A stretch of DNA of 5,040 bases from Bacillota bacterium (GTDB lineage: Bacteria > Bacillota > GCA-003054495 > Carboxydocellales > JAJZTU01): contig JAJZTU010000257.1 in assembly GCA_021848765.1 (NCBI GenBank), positions 1-5,040 of the forward strand, in the 5' to 3' direction. Of the stretch, positions 1 through 4,314 are shown piece after piece. The notes beneath the pieces were generated by a model. The model was not told the DNA's origin. It saw only the letters and a list, made by a program, of their open reading frames with translations, and did no database searches. Position 1 is the stretch's first letter; the number at the start of each line of letters is the position of its first letter. The position numbers and the translations under genes are program-made.

Positions 1-173
1 AGATAGGCTTAATTGTGATTAACTTCGGCAAGGCGCCCTTTACCGTTAACCGGGGTGACCGGATAGCCCAAATGGTGCTTAACCAGGTAGTCCAGGGTGA
101 ATTGGTGGAAGTAGAATGCCTGGAAGAAACGGAGCGTTCCTCCGGAGGGTTTGGCCATACCGGTGTACGTTAG
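1..173 (+). CDS. dut: dUTPase, C-terminal part (5' end outside window)
   Basis: Deoxyuridine 5'-triphosphate nucleotidohydrolase, which splits dUTP into dUMP and pyrophosphate and so keeps uracil out of DNA and feeds dTMP synthesis; a cytosolic homotrimer. Only the last 56 codons are present (reading frame begins at base 3, TAG at 171-173). The family is usually about 145-150 residues, so roughly the first 90 are missing to the left. In the visible part, residues 18-25 read GDRIAQMV, the conserved motif 4 of trimeric dUTPases. Residues 45-54 read RSSGGFGHTG, the glycine-rich C-terminal motif 5 that closes over the nucleotide. The tail ends two residues after motif 5, as is normal, so the 3' end is intact. 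A rho-independent terminator begins 37 bases after the stop. In related Clostridia dut lies just before ymxH; here about 900 non-coding bases separate them. Confidence 0.95.
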   Translation, partial: IGLIVINFGKAPFTVNRGDRIAQMVLNQVVQGELVEVECLEETERSSGGFGHTGVR

Positions 174-210
174 CCTATCGCTGGTCTAGCACAGCTCTGG
201 TCGGGTACCT

Positions 211-237
211 GTCCGGTTCGCGTAAGCCGGACTTTTT
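211..237 (+). terminator. rho-independent terminator after dut
   Basis: The perfect 6-bp stem GTCCGG (211-216) / CCGGAC (227-232) can be extended by two T-A pairs, and is followed at once by TTTTT (233-237). It is placed correctly to end the transcript that includes dut. It is the first of three terminator-like hairpins in a row. Confidence 0.75.
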
Positions 238-252
238 GTCGACCATCGGATA

Positions 253-279
253 TCGGACCTGCTTTGGCCGAACTCTTTT
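253..279 (+). terminator. terminator-like hairpin in repeat copy A
   Basis: TCGG (253-256) and CC (258-259), with A257 bulged, pair with GG (266-267) and CCGA (268-271). The loop is TGCTTT, and the stem is followed by CTCTTTT (273-279). The stem is short and the T-run is interrupted by a C, so termination would be weak. Confidence 0.4.
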
Positions 280-295
280 CATCGACCGTCGGATA

Positions 296-323
296 TTGGA
301 CCTACTTTGGCCGGACTCTTTTT
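296..323 (+). terminator. terminator-like hairpin in repeat copy B
   Basis: This has the same fold as in copy A: 296-299 and 301-302 pair with 309-314, two pairs being U-G, with A300 bulged and the loop TACTTT. It is followed by CTCTTTTT (316-323), a slightly better T-run than in copy A. Confidence 0.4.
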
Positions 324-329
324 GTCTCC

Positions 330-546
330 GGTCGGGTACCTGCCCCGGTTGGGTGCTCTTAGCTCCGTACCAAGTCGCTCTAAGCTTGGTCTGCTAATAG
401 AATCGACCAACCTCGCTGATGGGTCGTCCGTGACCCCAGCGAGGTTGCCGCCGTCCGTGGCGGCAAGGTCGATTCTATTGCAGACCTGCGCTAAGAGCGA
501 CTACGGTACTCCACCATGAGCACCCCACCGGGACAGGTATCCGACC
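330..546 (+). other. long paired arm with three-way junction (domain of the candidate RNA)
   Basis: Helices read by hand from the base up: 330-342/534-546 (13 bp, one G-U); 344-349/527-532; 351-358/518-525; 367-371/505-509; 374-381/494-501; 383-385/490-492; 388-394/480-486; 396-408/467-479 (13 bp). The top is a junction with two hairpins: 409-418/437-446 plus 421-425/432-436, and 447-452/459-464. Both apical loops read GTCCGT (426-431 and 453-458). Mismatches and bulges are few and small. Confidence 0.8.
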
Positions 547-547
547 T

Positions 548-740
548 GGGTAGGATGGCTGCATTTTTGGGGCAACCCCGCTGGCCAGTGCACTTGCGCA
601 GGCCCGGTTAGTACCTACATGCGTGAAATTAGCCCGGTTAAGCGACCCGGAAGCAGGAGGGGGTGGGGTGTTCCTCCGGGAGGCGGAGCACTGGAATTAG
701 AAGATAGCCCGTCAGGGCATGCATCCTACCCTCGACGGGC
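548..740 (+). other. probable pseudoknot in the candidate RNA
   Basis: A hairpin with the 7-bp stem GCCCGTC (707-713) / GACGGGC (734-740) has a large loop. Inside that loop, 719-723 and 724-731 are complementary to 560-564 and 548-555, giving 5 + 8 bp around a four-base bulge. This pairing would cross the helix 656-678/816-838, because the hairpin lies inside that helix while 548-564 lies outside it. A short extension of the hairpin stem (714-717/729-732) competes with it. Confidence 0.55.
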
Positions 741-838
741 GTAAACTTGGCCGACCTCTCTGTAGCTAGCACACCGGGATCTGGCTCACCACACTCTGGA
801 ATTGCGGAGCCGGGGCGGAGGAATACCCCACCTCCTCC
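656..838 (+). other. 23-bp long-range helix enclosing a 137-nt domain
   Basis: Bases 656-678 pair with 816-838 without interruption, including two G-U pairs (661-833 and 670-824). The enclosed segment 679-815 contains the hairpin 707-740 and a GGCTC (783-787) / GAGCC (807-811) stem. Two blocks, GCGGAGC and CTGGAATT, appear near each end in swapped order: 683-689 then 691-698, and 796-803 then 804-810. Confidence 0.8.
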
Positions 839-857
839 CGACCCGAAAGTAAAAAGG

Positions 858-889
858 GCTTAGGCCTGTGTAATAGTAATATGCTAAGC
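858..889 (+). other. hairpin near the 3' side of the candidate RNA
   Basis: The perfect 6-bp stem GCTTAG (858-863) / CTAAGC (884-889) has an A/T-rich 20-base loop. A second short hairpin follows at 933-945 (CCCC, GATCT, GGGG) without a T-run. The stretch between them could be single-stranded; bases 895-901 are complementary to 502-508 in the arm. Confidence 0.5.
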
Positions 890-953
890 ACTGCTACCGT
901 ACTCCGTGAGTTGCGCCTACACCGGCAGGAAGCCCCGATCTGGGGTTAAACGG

Positions 954-983
954 TTGTCATATATCCCTCACGTGCTGCATAAG
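954..983 (+). promoter_or_regulatory. weak sigma-A-like promoter candidate before ymxH
   Basis: TTGTCA (954-959, one mismatch to TTGACA) and CATAAG (978-983, four of six matches to TATAAT) are separated by 18 bases. It would start a transcript about 90 bases before ymxH. The -10 box is poor, and co-transcription with the structured region upstream is equally possible. The rest of 984-1080 holds only an imperfect hairpin (AGGAGGGG near 990-997 with CCCCTTCCT near 1019-1027) and the ymxH ribosome binding site. Confidence 0.25.
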
Positions 984-1080
984 ATTAAGCAGGAGGGGTT
1001 GCCATAGTTTTGTTACGGCCCCTTCCTGGGAAAGTGGACATGCTGTAGTTGTATGGGCTTGTCCGGCGGGAGGGGTGACA

Positions 1081-1350
1081 ATGCGGCTTAGCGAACTGGT
1101 TGGTAAAGAGGTAATCAATATTTACGACGGGGCACGGCTGGGTGTGGTAGGAGAGTCCGATGTGGTCATTGATGTGAGGACAGGCCAAATTGAATCCATT
1201 ATTTTGCCTAACCGCGGCGGACTCTTGGGGTTCTGGGTCGATAAACAGAATTTGGTTATACCTTGGCAATCAATAAAAAAAATCGGTACAGAAGTCATTA
1301 TAGTAGAATTAGACCAGGGCCATCCCAATTTTCGCCGTCATCCCTATTAA
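1081..1350 (+). CDS. ymxH: YlmC/YmxH-family PRC-barrel protein, sporulation-cluster associated
   Basis: An 89-residue protein matching the YlmC/YmxH family, single PRC-barrel domains found in spore-forming Firmicutes. The molecular function is not established; the barrel fold suggests binding of a protein or RNA partner, and no catalytic residues are apparent. The barrel spans nearly the whole chain: MRLSELVGKEV at 1-11, the turn YDGARLGVV (15-23), and the strand-rich end around GFWVDKQNLVIPW (50-62). No signal peptide or membrane segment is seen. I chose ATG 1081 because GGAGG (1069-1073) lies 7 bases ahead; an in-frame GTG at 1075 is too close to that site. The gene lies between dut and the lysine/dipicolinate genes, its usual neighbourhood in Clostridia and near the place it has before spoVFA in Bacillus. 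It is preceded by the structured region and followed 28 bases later by the dapB promoter. Confidence 0.9.
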   Translation: MRLSELVGKEVINIYDGARLGVVGESDVVIDVRTGQIESIILPNRGGLLGFWVDKQNLVIPWQSIKKIGTEVIIVELDQGHPNFRRHPY

Positions 1351-1378
1351 GAAAACTGTTCTAACCAATGTCCGGATA

Positions 1379-1407
1379 TTGACGGTCCGGAAAAGTTATG
1401 TTAAAAT
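1379..1407 (+). promoter_or_regulatory. sigma-A promoter of the lysine-riboswitch leader
   Basis: TTGACG (1379-1384) and TAAAAT (1402-1407) are separated by exactly 17 bases, one mismatch to consensus in each box. Transcription should start near 1414, just upstream of the riboswitch. The flanking inverted repeat TCCGG (1371-1375) / CCGGA (1387-1391) overlaps the -35 box; it could be a weak ymxH terminator, though no T-run follows. Confidence 0.75.
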
Positions 1408-1424
1408 ATTACAAACTTTATATG

Positions 1425-1450
1425 TACCTCATCTCTCAGGAGGTGAGGTA
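1425..1450 (+). promoter_or_regulatory. leader hairpin that competes with riboswitch helix P1
   Basis: Bases 1425-1434 pair with 1441-1450 (10 bp, one G-U) around the six-base loop CTCAGG. The 3' strand of this hairpin shares bases 1443-1450 with the 5' strand of lysine-riboswitch helix P1 (1443-1451), so the two cannot form together. The hairpin would be made first during transcription. Confidence 0.6.
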
Positions 1451-1625
1451 GAGGCGCGGGGGACATGAGTAACCTTATGGAGAATGGGAATTCTATGAAA
1501 TGAGGAGAAAGGGGACTCCGCCGAAGTCCAAATTAGCTGCCCGGGCTTTTGGGCTGGGTCTGTGCAGAATATGTACAGGACTGTCACCGGAATTATCCCG
1601 AAATTCCGGTGGAGCACTATCTCAC
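1443..1625 (+). promoter_or_regulatory. lysine riboswitch (L box)
   Basis: This matches the lysine riboswitch consensus along its whole length. P1 is 1443-1451 paired with 1617-1625 (9 bp, one G-U). The conserved elements appear in order: TAGAGGCGC (1449-1457), GAGTA (1467-1471), AAAGGGGA leading to GCCGAAG (1508-1526), GGGCTGGGTCTG (1551-1562), ACTGTCA (1580-1586), the P5 hairpin CCGGAATT / AATTCCGG (1587-1609), and GGAGCACTATCTC (1611-1623). Members of this class bind free lysine in the five-helix junction and switch off lysine biosynthesis or transport genes. Here a terminator lies 41 bases downstream and dapB follows, so high lysine should cause premature termination before dapB. Confidence 0.97.
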
Positions 1626-1666
1626 TAACAGGGAGGAGGGTATTTCTATGCTTGTTAGCCACTAGG

Positions 1667-1699
1667 CGACTTCTGGAGGATACCGGAGGTCGTCTTTTT
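1667..1699 (+). terminator. riboswitch-controlled intrinsic terminator
   Basis: A 10-bp stem (1667-1676 with 1683-1692, two G-U pairs) with loop AGGATA is followed by TCTTTTT (1693-1699). It sits between the lysine aptamer and dapB and is the expected expression platform. A separate 8-bp hairpin (1625-1632 with 1651-1658) lies between aptamer and terminator. I cannot assign the antiterminator with confidence; one option pairs 1587-1590 and 1594-1598 of P5 with 1678-1686. Confidence 0.85.
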
Positions 1700-1726
1700 G
1701 CGTTTAATTTTGGAAGGAGTGAAACC

Positions 1727-2530
1727 ATGGAAACTATCAAGGTAATGGTGGCCGGAGCAGCCGGAAGAATGGGCAGGGAAGTGGTGAAGGCGGTTACCGG
1801 GGAAGCCAATTTACAGTTGGTTGCCGGGGTGGATGTCCATGCGGTTGGCGAGGACATTGGCGAACTTGCCGGAATCGGAACCCTGGGGTTGACCGTCCAG
1901 CCTGATTTGGAGGAAGCGCTTAGAGTTTTCCGTCCTCAGGTCCTGGTTGACTTTACTCACCCGGAGGGAGTACGCAAAAATATCCGGATTGCCGTAGAAA
2001 ACGGAGTTAGACCGGTTGTTGGGACCACAGGCTTAAGCGATGCCGAAATTAAAGAAATCGGGGAACTGTGTGAGCAGAAAGCCGTAGGCTGCCTGATTGC
2101 CCCTAATTTCGCTATTGGGGCCATACTGATGATTAAGCTTGCGGTCCAGGCAGCTAAGTACTTTCCCAATGTTGAGATTATTGAACTCCACCATGACCAG
2201 AAGCTTGATGCTCCATCCGGAACGGCCCTGAAGACGGCTCAGGCCATTGCCCAAGTCAGGGAAGGATTCAGGCAGGGCCATTTCAATGAGGAGGAGAAGA
2301 TACCGGGGGCCCGCGGGGCTGATTATGAAGGAATGCGTTTGCACAGTGTCCGCCTGCCCGGGTATGTTGCCCATCAGGAAGTTATTTTTGGAGGACTGGG
2401 CCAGACCCTGACTATCAGGCATGACTCCATTAGCAGGGAATCTTTTATGCCGGGAGTGATTCTGGGGATTAACCGGATTGTGCACATTAACCGCCTCGTT
2501 CTGGGGCTGGAGAATATTCTTGAAGCGTGA
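1727..2530 (+). CDS. dapB: 4-hydroxy-tetrahydrodipicolinate reductase
   Basis: Cytosolic enzyme that reduces the DapA product with NAD(P)H to tetrahydrodipicolinate on the route to diaminopimelate (cell wall) and lysine. It has 267 residues, the usual family length. The N-terminal Rossmann fold has G-A-A-G-R-M-G at 10-16. DFTHPEG is at 74-80 and GTTG at 99-102, both nucleotide-site segments. APNFAIGA at 125-132 precedes the catalytic signature ELHHDQKLDAPSGTA at 153-167, with the active-site histidines H155/H156, lysine K159 and the substrate-binding S-G-T at 164-166. HSVRLPG and the C-terminal HDSISRESF segment are also typical. I chose ATG 1727 because GGAAGGAG (1712-1719) lies 7 bases before it. 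An open frame continues upstream to 1562, but it runs through the riboswitch and terminator. Expression is controlled by the lysine riboswitch leader. In this cluster DapB competes with DpaAB for the same precursor. Confidence 0.97.
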   Translation: METIKVMVAGAAGRMGREVVKAVTGEANLQLVAGVDVHAVGEDIGELAGIGTLGLTVQPDLEEALRVFRPQVLVDFTHPEGVRKNIRIAVENGVRPVVGTTGLSDAEIKEIGELCEQKAVGCLIAPNFAIGAILMIKLAVQAAKYFPNVEIIELHHDQKLDAPSGTALKTAQAIAQVREGFRQGHFNEEEKIPGARGADYEGMRLHSVRLPGYVAHQEVIFGGLGQTLTIRHDSISRESFMPGVILGINRIVHINRLVLGLENILEA

Positions 2531-2624
2531 AAAATTTTTTAACAACTAAATATCGAGCCAATCTCATGCCAACTGAATATTTATCACCAAGCTTATACCA
2601 ACCGTGATTAGACAATATGACAGG

Positions 2625-2653
2625 CACCTCCCCATCCAGGTAGACATATACTG
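2625..2653 (+). promoter_or_regulatory. possible sigma-K (mother-cell) promoter for dpaA
   Basis: CACC (2625-2628) and CATATACTG (2645-2653), 16 bases apart, resemble the sigma-K pattern AC - about 16 - CATAnnnTA; the last two positions of the -10 are TG rather than TA. The -10 also fits sigma-E partly, but no sigma-E -35 is present. In Bacillus subtilis the dipicolinate synthase genes are known to use sigma-K. Motif matching by eye only. Confidence 0.35.
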
Positions 2654-2713
2654 ACACTAACAAATTGCCTAGTATTTTTGCACAGTAGGAATTTGTAGCA
2701 GTTTTACCTGGAT
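2634..2713 (+). repeat. nested inverted repeat between dapB and dpaA
   Basis: The perfect 9-bp arms ATCCAGGTA (2634-2642) / TACCTGGAT (2705-2713) enclose ACTG (2650-2653) / CAGT (2699-2702). Inside that, CAAATT (2661-2666) / AATTTG (2690-2695) continues as CCTA (2668-2671) / TAGG (2686-2689). It ends three bases before the dpaA ribosome binding site AAGGAGG (2716-2722). It could be an RNA leader structure, an operator or a small palindromic insertion. The remaining A/T-rich stretch 2531-2633 shows no gene, and no GC-rich terminator follows dapB. Confidence 0.7.
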
Positions 2714-2732
2714 AAAAAGGAGGTCAGGTTTC

Positions 2733-3626
2733 ATGCAGTCTAGGTTAGAAGGAGTCAGGGTGGCCGTTTTGGGAGGTGACGGGAGGCAGGTTCTCTTGGT
2801 GGCTGAACTGGGCAAATTGGGGGCAAGGGTCAAGGTAATCGGGTTGTCCGGAATACAGGAGAACTCCCGGGTGACCATCCATTCGTCCTTGGAAGAGACG
2901 GTGAGGGATGCCCAGGTGGTTCTACTGCCCATGCCGGGGGTCAATGATGAAGGAAGGATATTTGCGCCGCAAATCAACATACCTTTGCATTTGACTGCCG
3001 GTGTAGTGGAGAAAATTCCTCCGGGTGCACCCATTCTGGTAGGGGTTGCCAAAAGGTATCTTCGGGAACTCCTGGCGGAAAAGCAACGCAAGCTGGTTGA
3101 GGTGGCGGAACTGGATAATGTGGCGATTCTGAATTCAATTCCCTCAGCGGAAGGCGCTATTCAAATGGCCATGGAAGCAGTGCCCATTACCATTCACAAC
3201 AGCAACAGTTTTGTCCTTGGTTACGGCCGTACAGGAATTACTTTAGCCAGGATGCTGAAAGGCATTGGGGCTAAAGTATGGGTTGCCGCCAGGAAGCCCG
3301 GGGATTTAGCCAGGATAGAGGAACAGGGTTACCGGCCGGTTCCGTTCCCGGAATTAGGAGGGTATATCCAGCAGGCTGACCTGATTTTTAATACAGTGCC
3401 GGCAATGGTACTGGATAAAAACTTGCTCACCAAAGTGTCCCGGGAGGCTTATATTCTGGATTTGGCTTCCACTCCCGGAGGGACCGACTTTCTTGCAGCA
3501 TCCAATTTAGGCATCAAGGCGGTTCTGGCTCCCGGGCTACCCGGAAAAGTTGCACCCAAGACTGCAGGCCAAATCCTCATCCAGGTCATCCCTGACCTCG
3601 TCTGCAAATTGCTGGCCCTGGAGTAG
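2733..3626 (+). CDS. dpaA: dipicolinate synthase subunit A
   Basis: With DpaB it oxidises the DapA product to dipicolinic acid, the calcium chelator packed into the spore core; it acts in the mother cell late in sporulation (SpoVFA in Bacillus). It has 297 residues, the usual length. The N-terminal domain opens with VAVLGGDGRQVLLVAELGKLG (10-30). The segment NSIPSAEGAIQMAME (134-148) is characteristic of DpaA. The second, dehydrogenase-like Rossmann domain has VLGYGRTG (161-168) with the G-x-G-x-x-G nucleotide motif. LDLASTPGGTDF (242-253) and APGLPGKVAPKTAGQ (266-280) are conserved near the C-terminus. The start at ATG 2733 has AAGGAGG 10 bases upstream. dpaB follows after 27 bases, so they form one transcription unit. 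A possible sigma-K promoter and a nested inverted repeat lie in the gap before it, so transcription may come both from its own promoter and by read-through from dapB. Confidence 0.96.
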   Translation: MQSRLEGVRVAVLGGDGRQVLLVAELGKLGARVKVIGLSGIQENSRVTIHSSLEETVRDAQVVLLPMPGVNDEGRIFAPQINIPLHLTAGVVEKIPPGAPILVGVAKRYLRELLAEKQRKLVEVAELDNVAILNSIPSAEGAIQMAMEAVPITIHNSNSFVLGYGRTGITLARMLKGIGAKVWVAARKPGDLARIEEQGYRPVPFPELGGYIQQADLIFNTVPAMVLDKNLLTKVSREAYILDLASTPGGTDFLAASNLGIKAVLAPGLPGKVAPKTAGQILIQVIPDLVCKLLALE

Positions 3627-3653
3627 CTGTGTGACACGGGAGGTGTATCATCC

Positions 3654-4238
3654 ATGGCCGTAAACGGCAAAAAGATTGGCTTTGCGATAACCGGTTCCCA
3701 CTGTACTATTGACGAAATCATTCCCCAAGTAGAGCGCCTGGTTCAGGCCGGAGCGGAGATTTATCCGATTCTTTCACTTGCAGTGGATTCCACTGATACC
3801 AGATTCGGTACCGCCCAGAAATGGAAGGAAGCAATAAAAAAATATACTAAACAGCCTATCATTACCACAATTGTAGGGGCAGAACCCATCGGACCCCAAA
3901 AAATCCTGGATGTTTTAGTGGTAGCTCCGTGTACGGGCAACACCGTTGCTAAGCTAGCCAACGGAATAACCGACACACCGGTGCTGATGGCTATCAAGGC
4001 CAACCTGAGAAACCAAAGGCCGGTTATCTTGGCAGTTTCCACAAATGACGGTTTAAGCATGAATGCCAAGAACATCGGATTATTGCTGAATACCAAAAAT
4101 ATATTTATGGTACCCTTTGGGCAGGATAATCCTCATGGGAAACCCAATTCTCTGGTTGCAGATATGTCTAAGATTCTGGAAACCATAGAAGTAGCACTGG
4201 AGGGCAAACAAATTCAGCCACTCCTGGTGGCAAAATAG
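3654..4238 (+). CDS. dpaB: dipicolinate synthase subunit B (flavoprotein)
   Basis: Second subunit of dipicolinate synthase (SpoVFB), a flavoprotein-fold protein related to UbiX and the Dfp/CoaC decarboxylase family; it works with DpaA to make dipicolinate in the mother cell. It has 194 residues, near the family norm of about 200. The N-terminal GFAITGSHCTIDE (9-21) is the typical phosphate-binding strand-loop of the fold. APCTGNTVAKLANGITD (91-107) is the second flavin-site loop. VSTNDGLSMNAKNIGLLL (118-135) and VPFGQDNPHGKPNSLVADM (153-171) are conserved DpaB segments. The start at ATG 3654 is supported by GGGAGGTG (3638-3645), 8 bases ahead. It lies 27 bases after dpaA, and asd begins 76 bases further on with no terminator between, so asd is probably in the same unit. 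Confidence 0.95.
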   Translation: MAVNGKKIGFAITGSHCTIDEIIPQVERLVQAGAEIYPILSLAVDSTDTRFGTAQKWKEAIKKYTKQPIITTIVGAEPIGPQKILDVLVVAPCTGNTVAKLANGITDTPVLMAIKANLRNQRPVILAVSTNDGLSMNAKNIGLLLNTKNIFMVPFGQDNPHGKPNSLVADMSKILETIEVALEGKQIQPLLVAK

Positions 4239-4314
4239 CCGCAGGGTGGTCAGGGCCAGGAAAACATGGTATCATAACTAATATCTACTTAAGCACTATT
4301 GGGAGGGATTTTCG

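Larger units (their letters stand above)
239..324 (+). repeat. two tandem 43-base repeats with terminator-like hairpins
   Basis: Copy A is 239-281 and copy B is 282-324. Over the first 41 positions they differ at four sites (245/288, 254/297, 261/304, 271/314), and all four are transitions. Each copy contains a 6-bp hairpin with one bulged A, followed by ACTCTTTT. Two of the four changes lie in the stem, and both convert a normal pair into a G-U wobble, so pairing is kept. The preceding terminator (211-237) ends in a similar GCCGGACTTTTTG, suggesting that the whole array grew by duplication. Confidence 0.85.
195..350 (+). repeat. direct repeat flanking the tandem array
   Basis: The 13-mer GGTCGGGTACCTG occurs at 199-211 and again, identically, at 330-342. 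Similarity extends on both sides (CTCT or TCTCC before, TCC-GGTT or CCCCGGTT after), giving roughly 24-26 related bases per copy. The second copy is the 5' strand of the large RNA arm described below. The first copy runs into the terminator at 211-237. Confidence 0.85.
326..950 (+). ncRNA. candidate large structured non-coding RNA, family not recognised
   Basis: No open reading frame here looks like a protein, but the stretch is dense in long complementary segments that nest consistently on one strand. In order: an almost fully paired arm (330-546); a single strand (548-564) that can pair with the loop of a later hairpin (706-740); small hairpins at 569-579 and 583-604; a 23-bp helix (656-678 with 816-838) enclosing a 137-nt domain; and hairpins at 858-889 and 933-945. 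Several helices contain G-U pairs, which favours RNA over DNA palindromes. Ends are not defined: I see no clear promoter before it and no T-rich terminator after it. It may be processed, or be the long leader of ymxH. Tandem foldback (MITE-like) insertions are the main alternative, but no flanking target duplication is visible at 330/546. I could not match it to OLE, GOLLD, ROOL, HEARO, group I or II introns, tmRNA, RNase P or SRP RNA by recall. Confidence 0.6.

Noticed and set aside
239..324. CRISPR array
   Set aside because: Only two directly abutting copies exist, with no spacers and no cas genes.
414..440. Hammerhead ribozyme (CTGATG near 416-421)
   Set aside because: There is no conserved GAAA strand or cleavage site. 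The bases fall within an ordinary hairpin.
116..519. Open frames at 116-397 and 307-519 on the plus strand
   Set aside because: They overlap the end of dut, the terminators and the paired arm, lack ribosome binding sites, and their translations resemble no protein family.
925..960. Right end of an IS200/IS605-type element or its guide RNA (GGAAGCCCC then GGGG hairpin)
   Set aside because: The hairpin resembles some such ends, but no TnpB, IscB or TnpA coding remnant is present in the preceding 900 bases.
1075..1077. GTG start for ymxH
   Set aside because: It lies almost on top of the GGAGG site (1069-1073). ATG 1081 has proper spacing and matches the family N-terminus.
174..1080. Group I or group II intron, tmRNA, RNase P RNA or OLE RNA
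   Set aside because: No group II domain V, group I P7/G-site, tRNA-like T-arm or RNase P core could be found, and the OLE-linked genes are absent. This is judgement by recall, and an Rfam scan would settle it.
985..1269. Open frame on the minus strand across ymxH
   Set aside because: It is the antisense shadow of ymxH and its leader and shows no family resemblance.
1562..1726. N-terminal extension of dapB
   Set aside because: The frame stays open by chance through the lysine riboswitch and terminator. The DapB family start and a good ribosome binding site are at 1727.
2575..2601. Sigma-E promoter upstream of dpaA (GAATATT then TTATACCAA)
   Set aside because: The spacing of about 12 bases is too short and the -10 match is poor.
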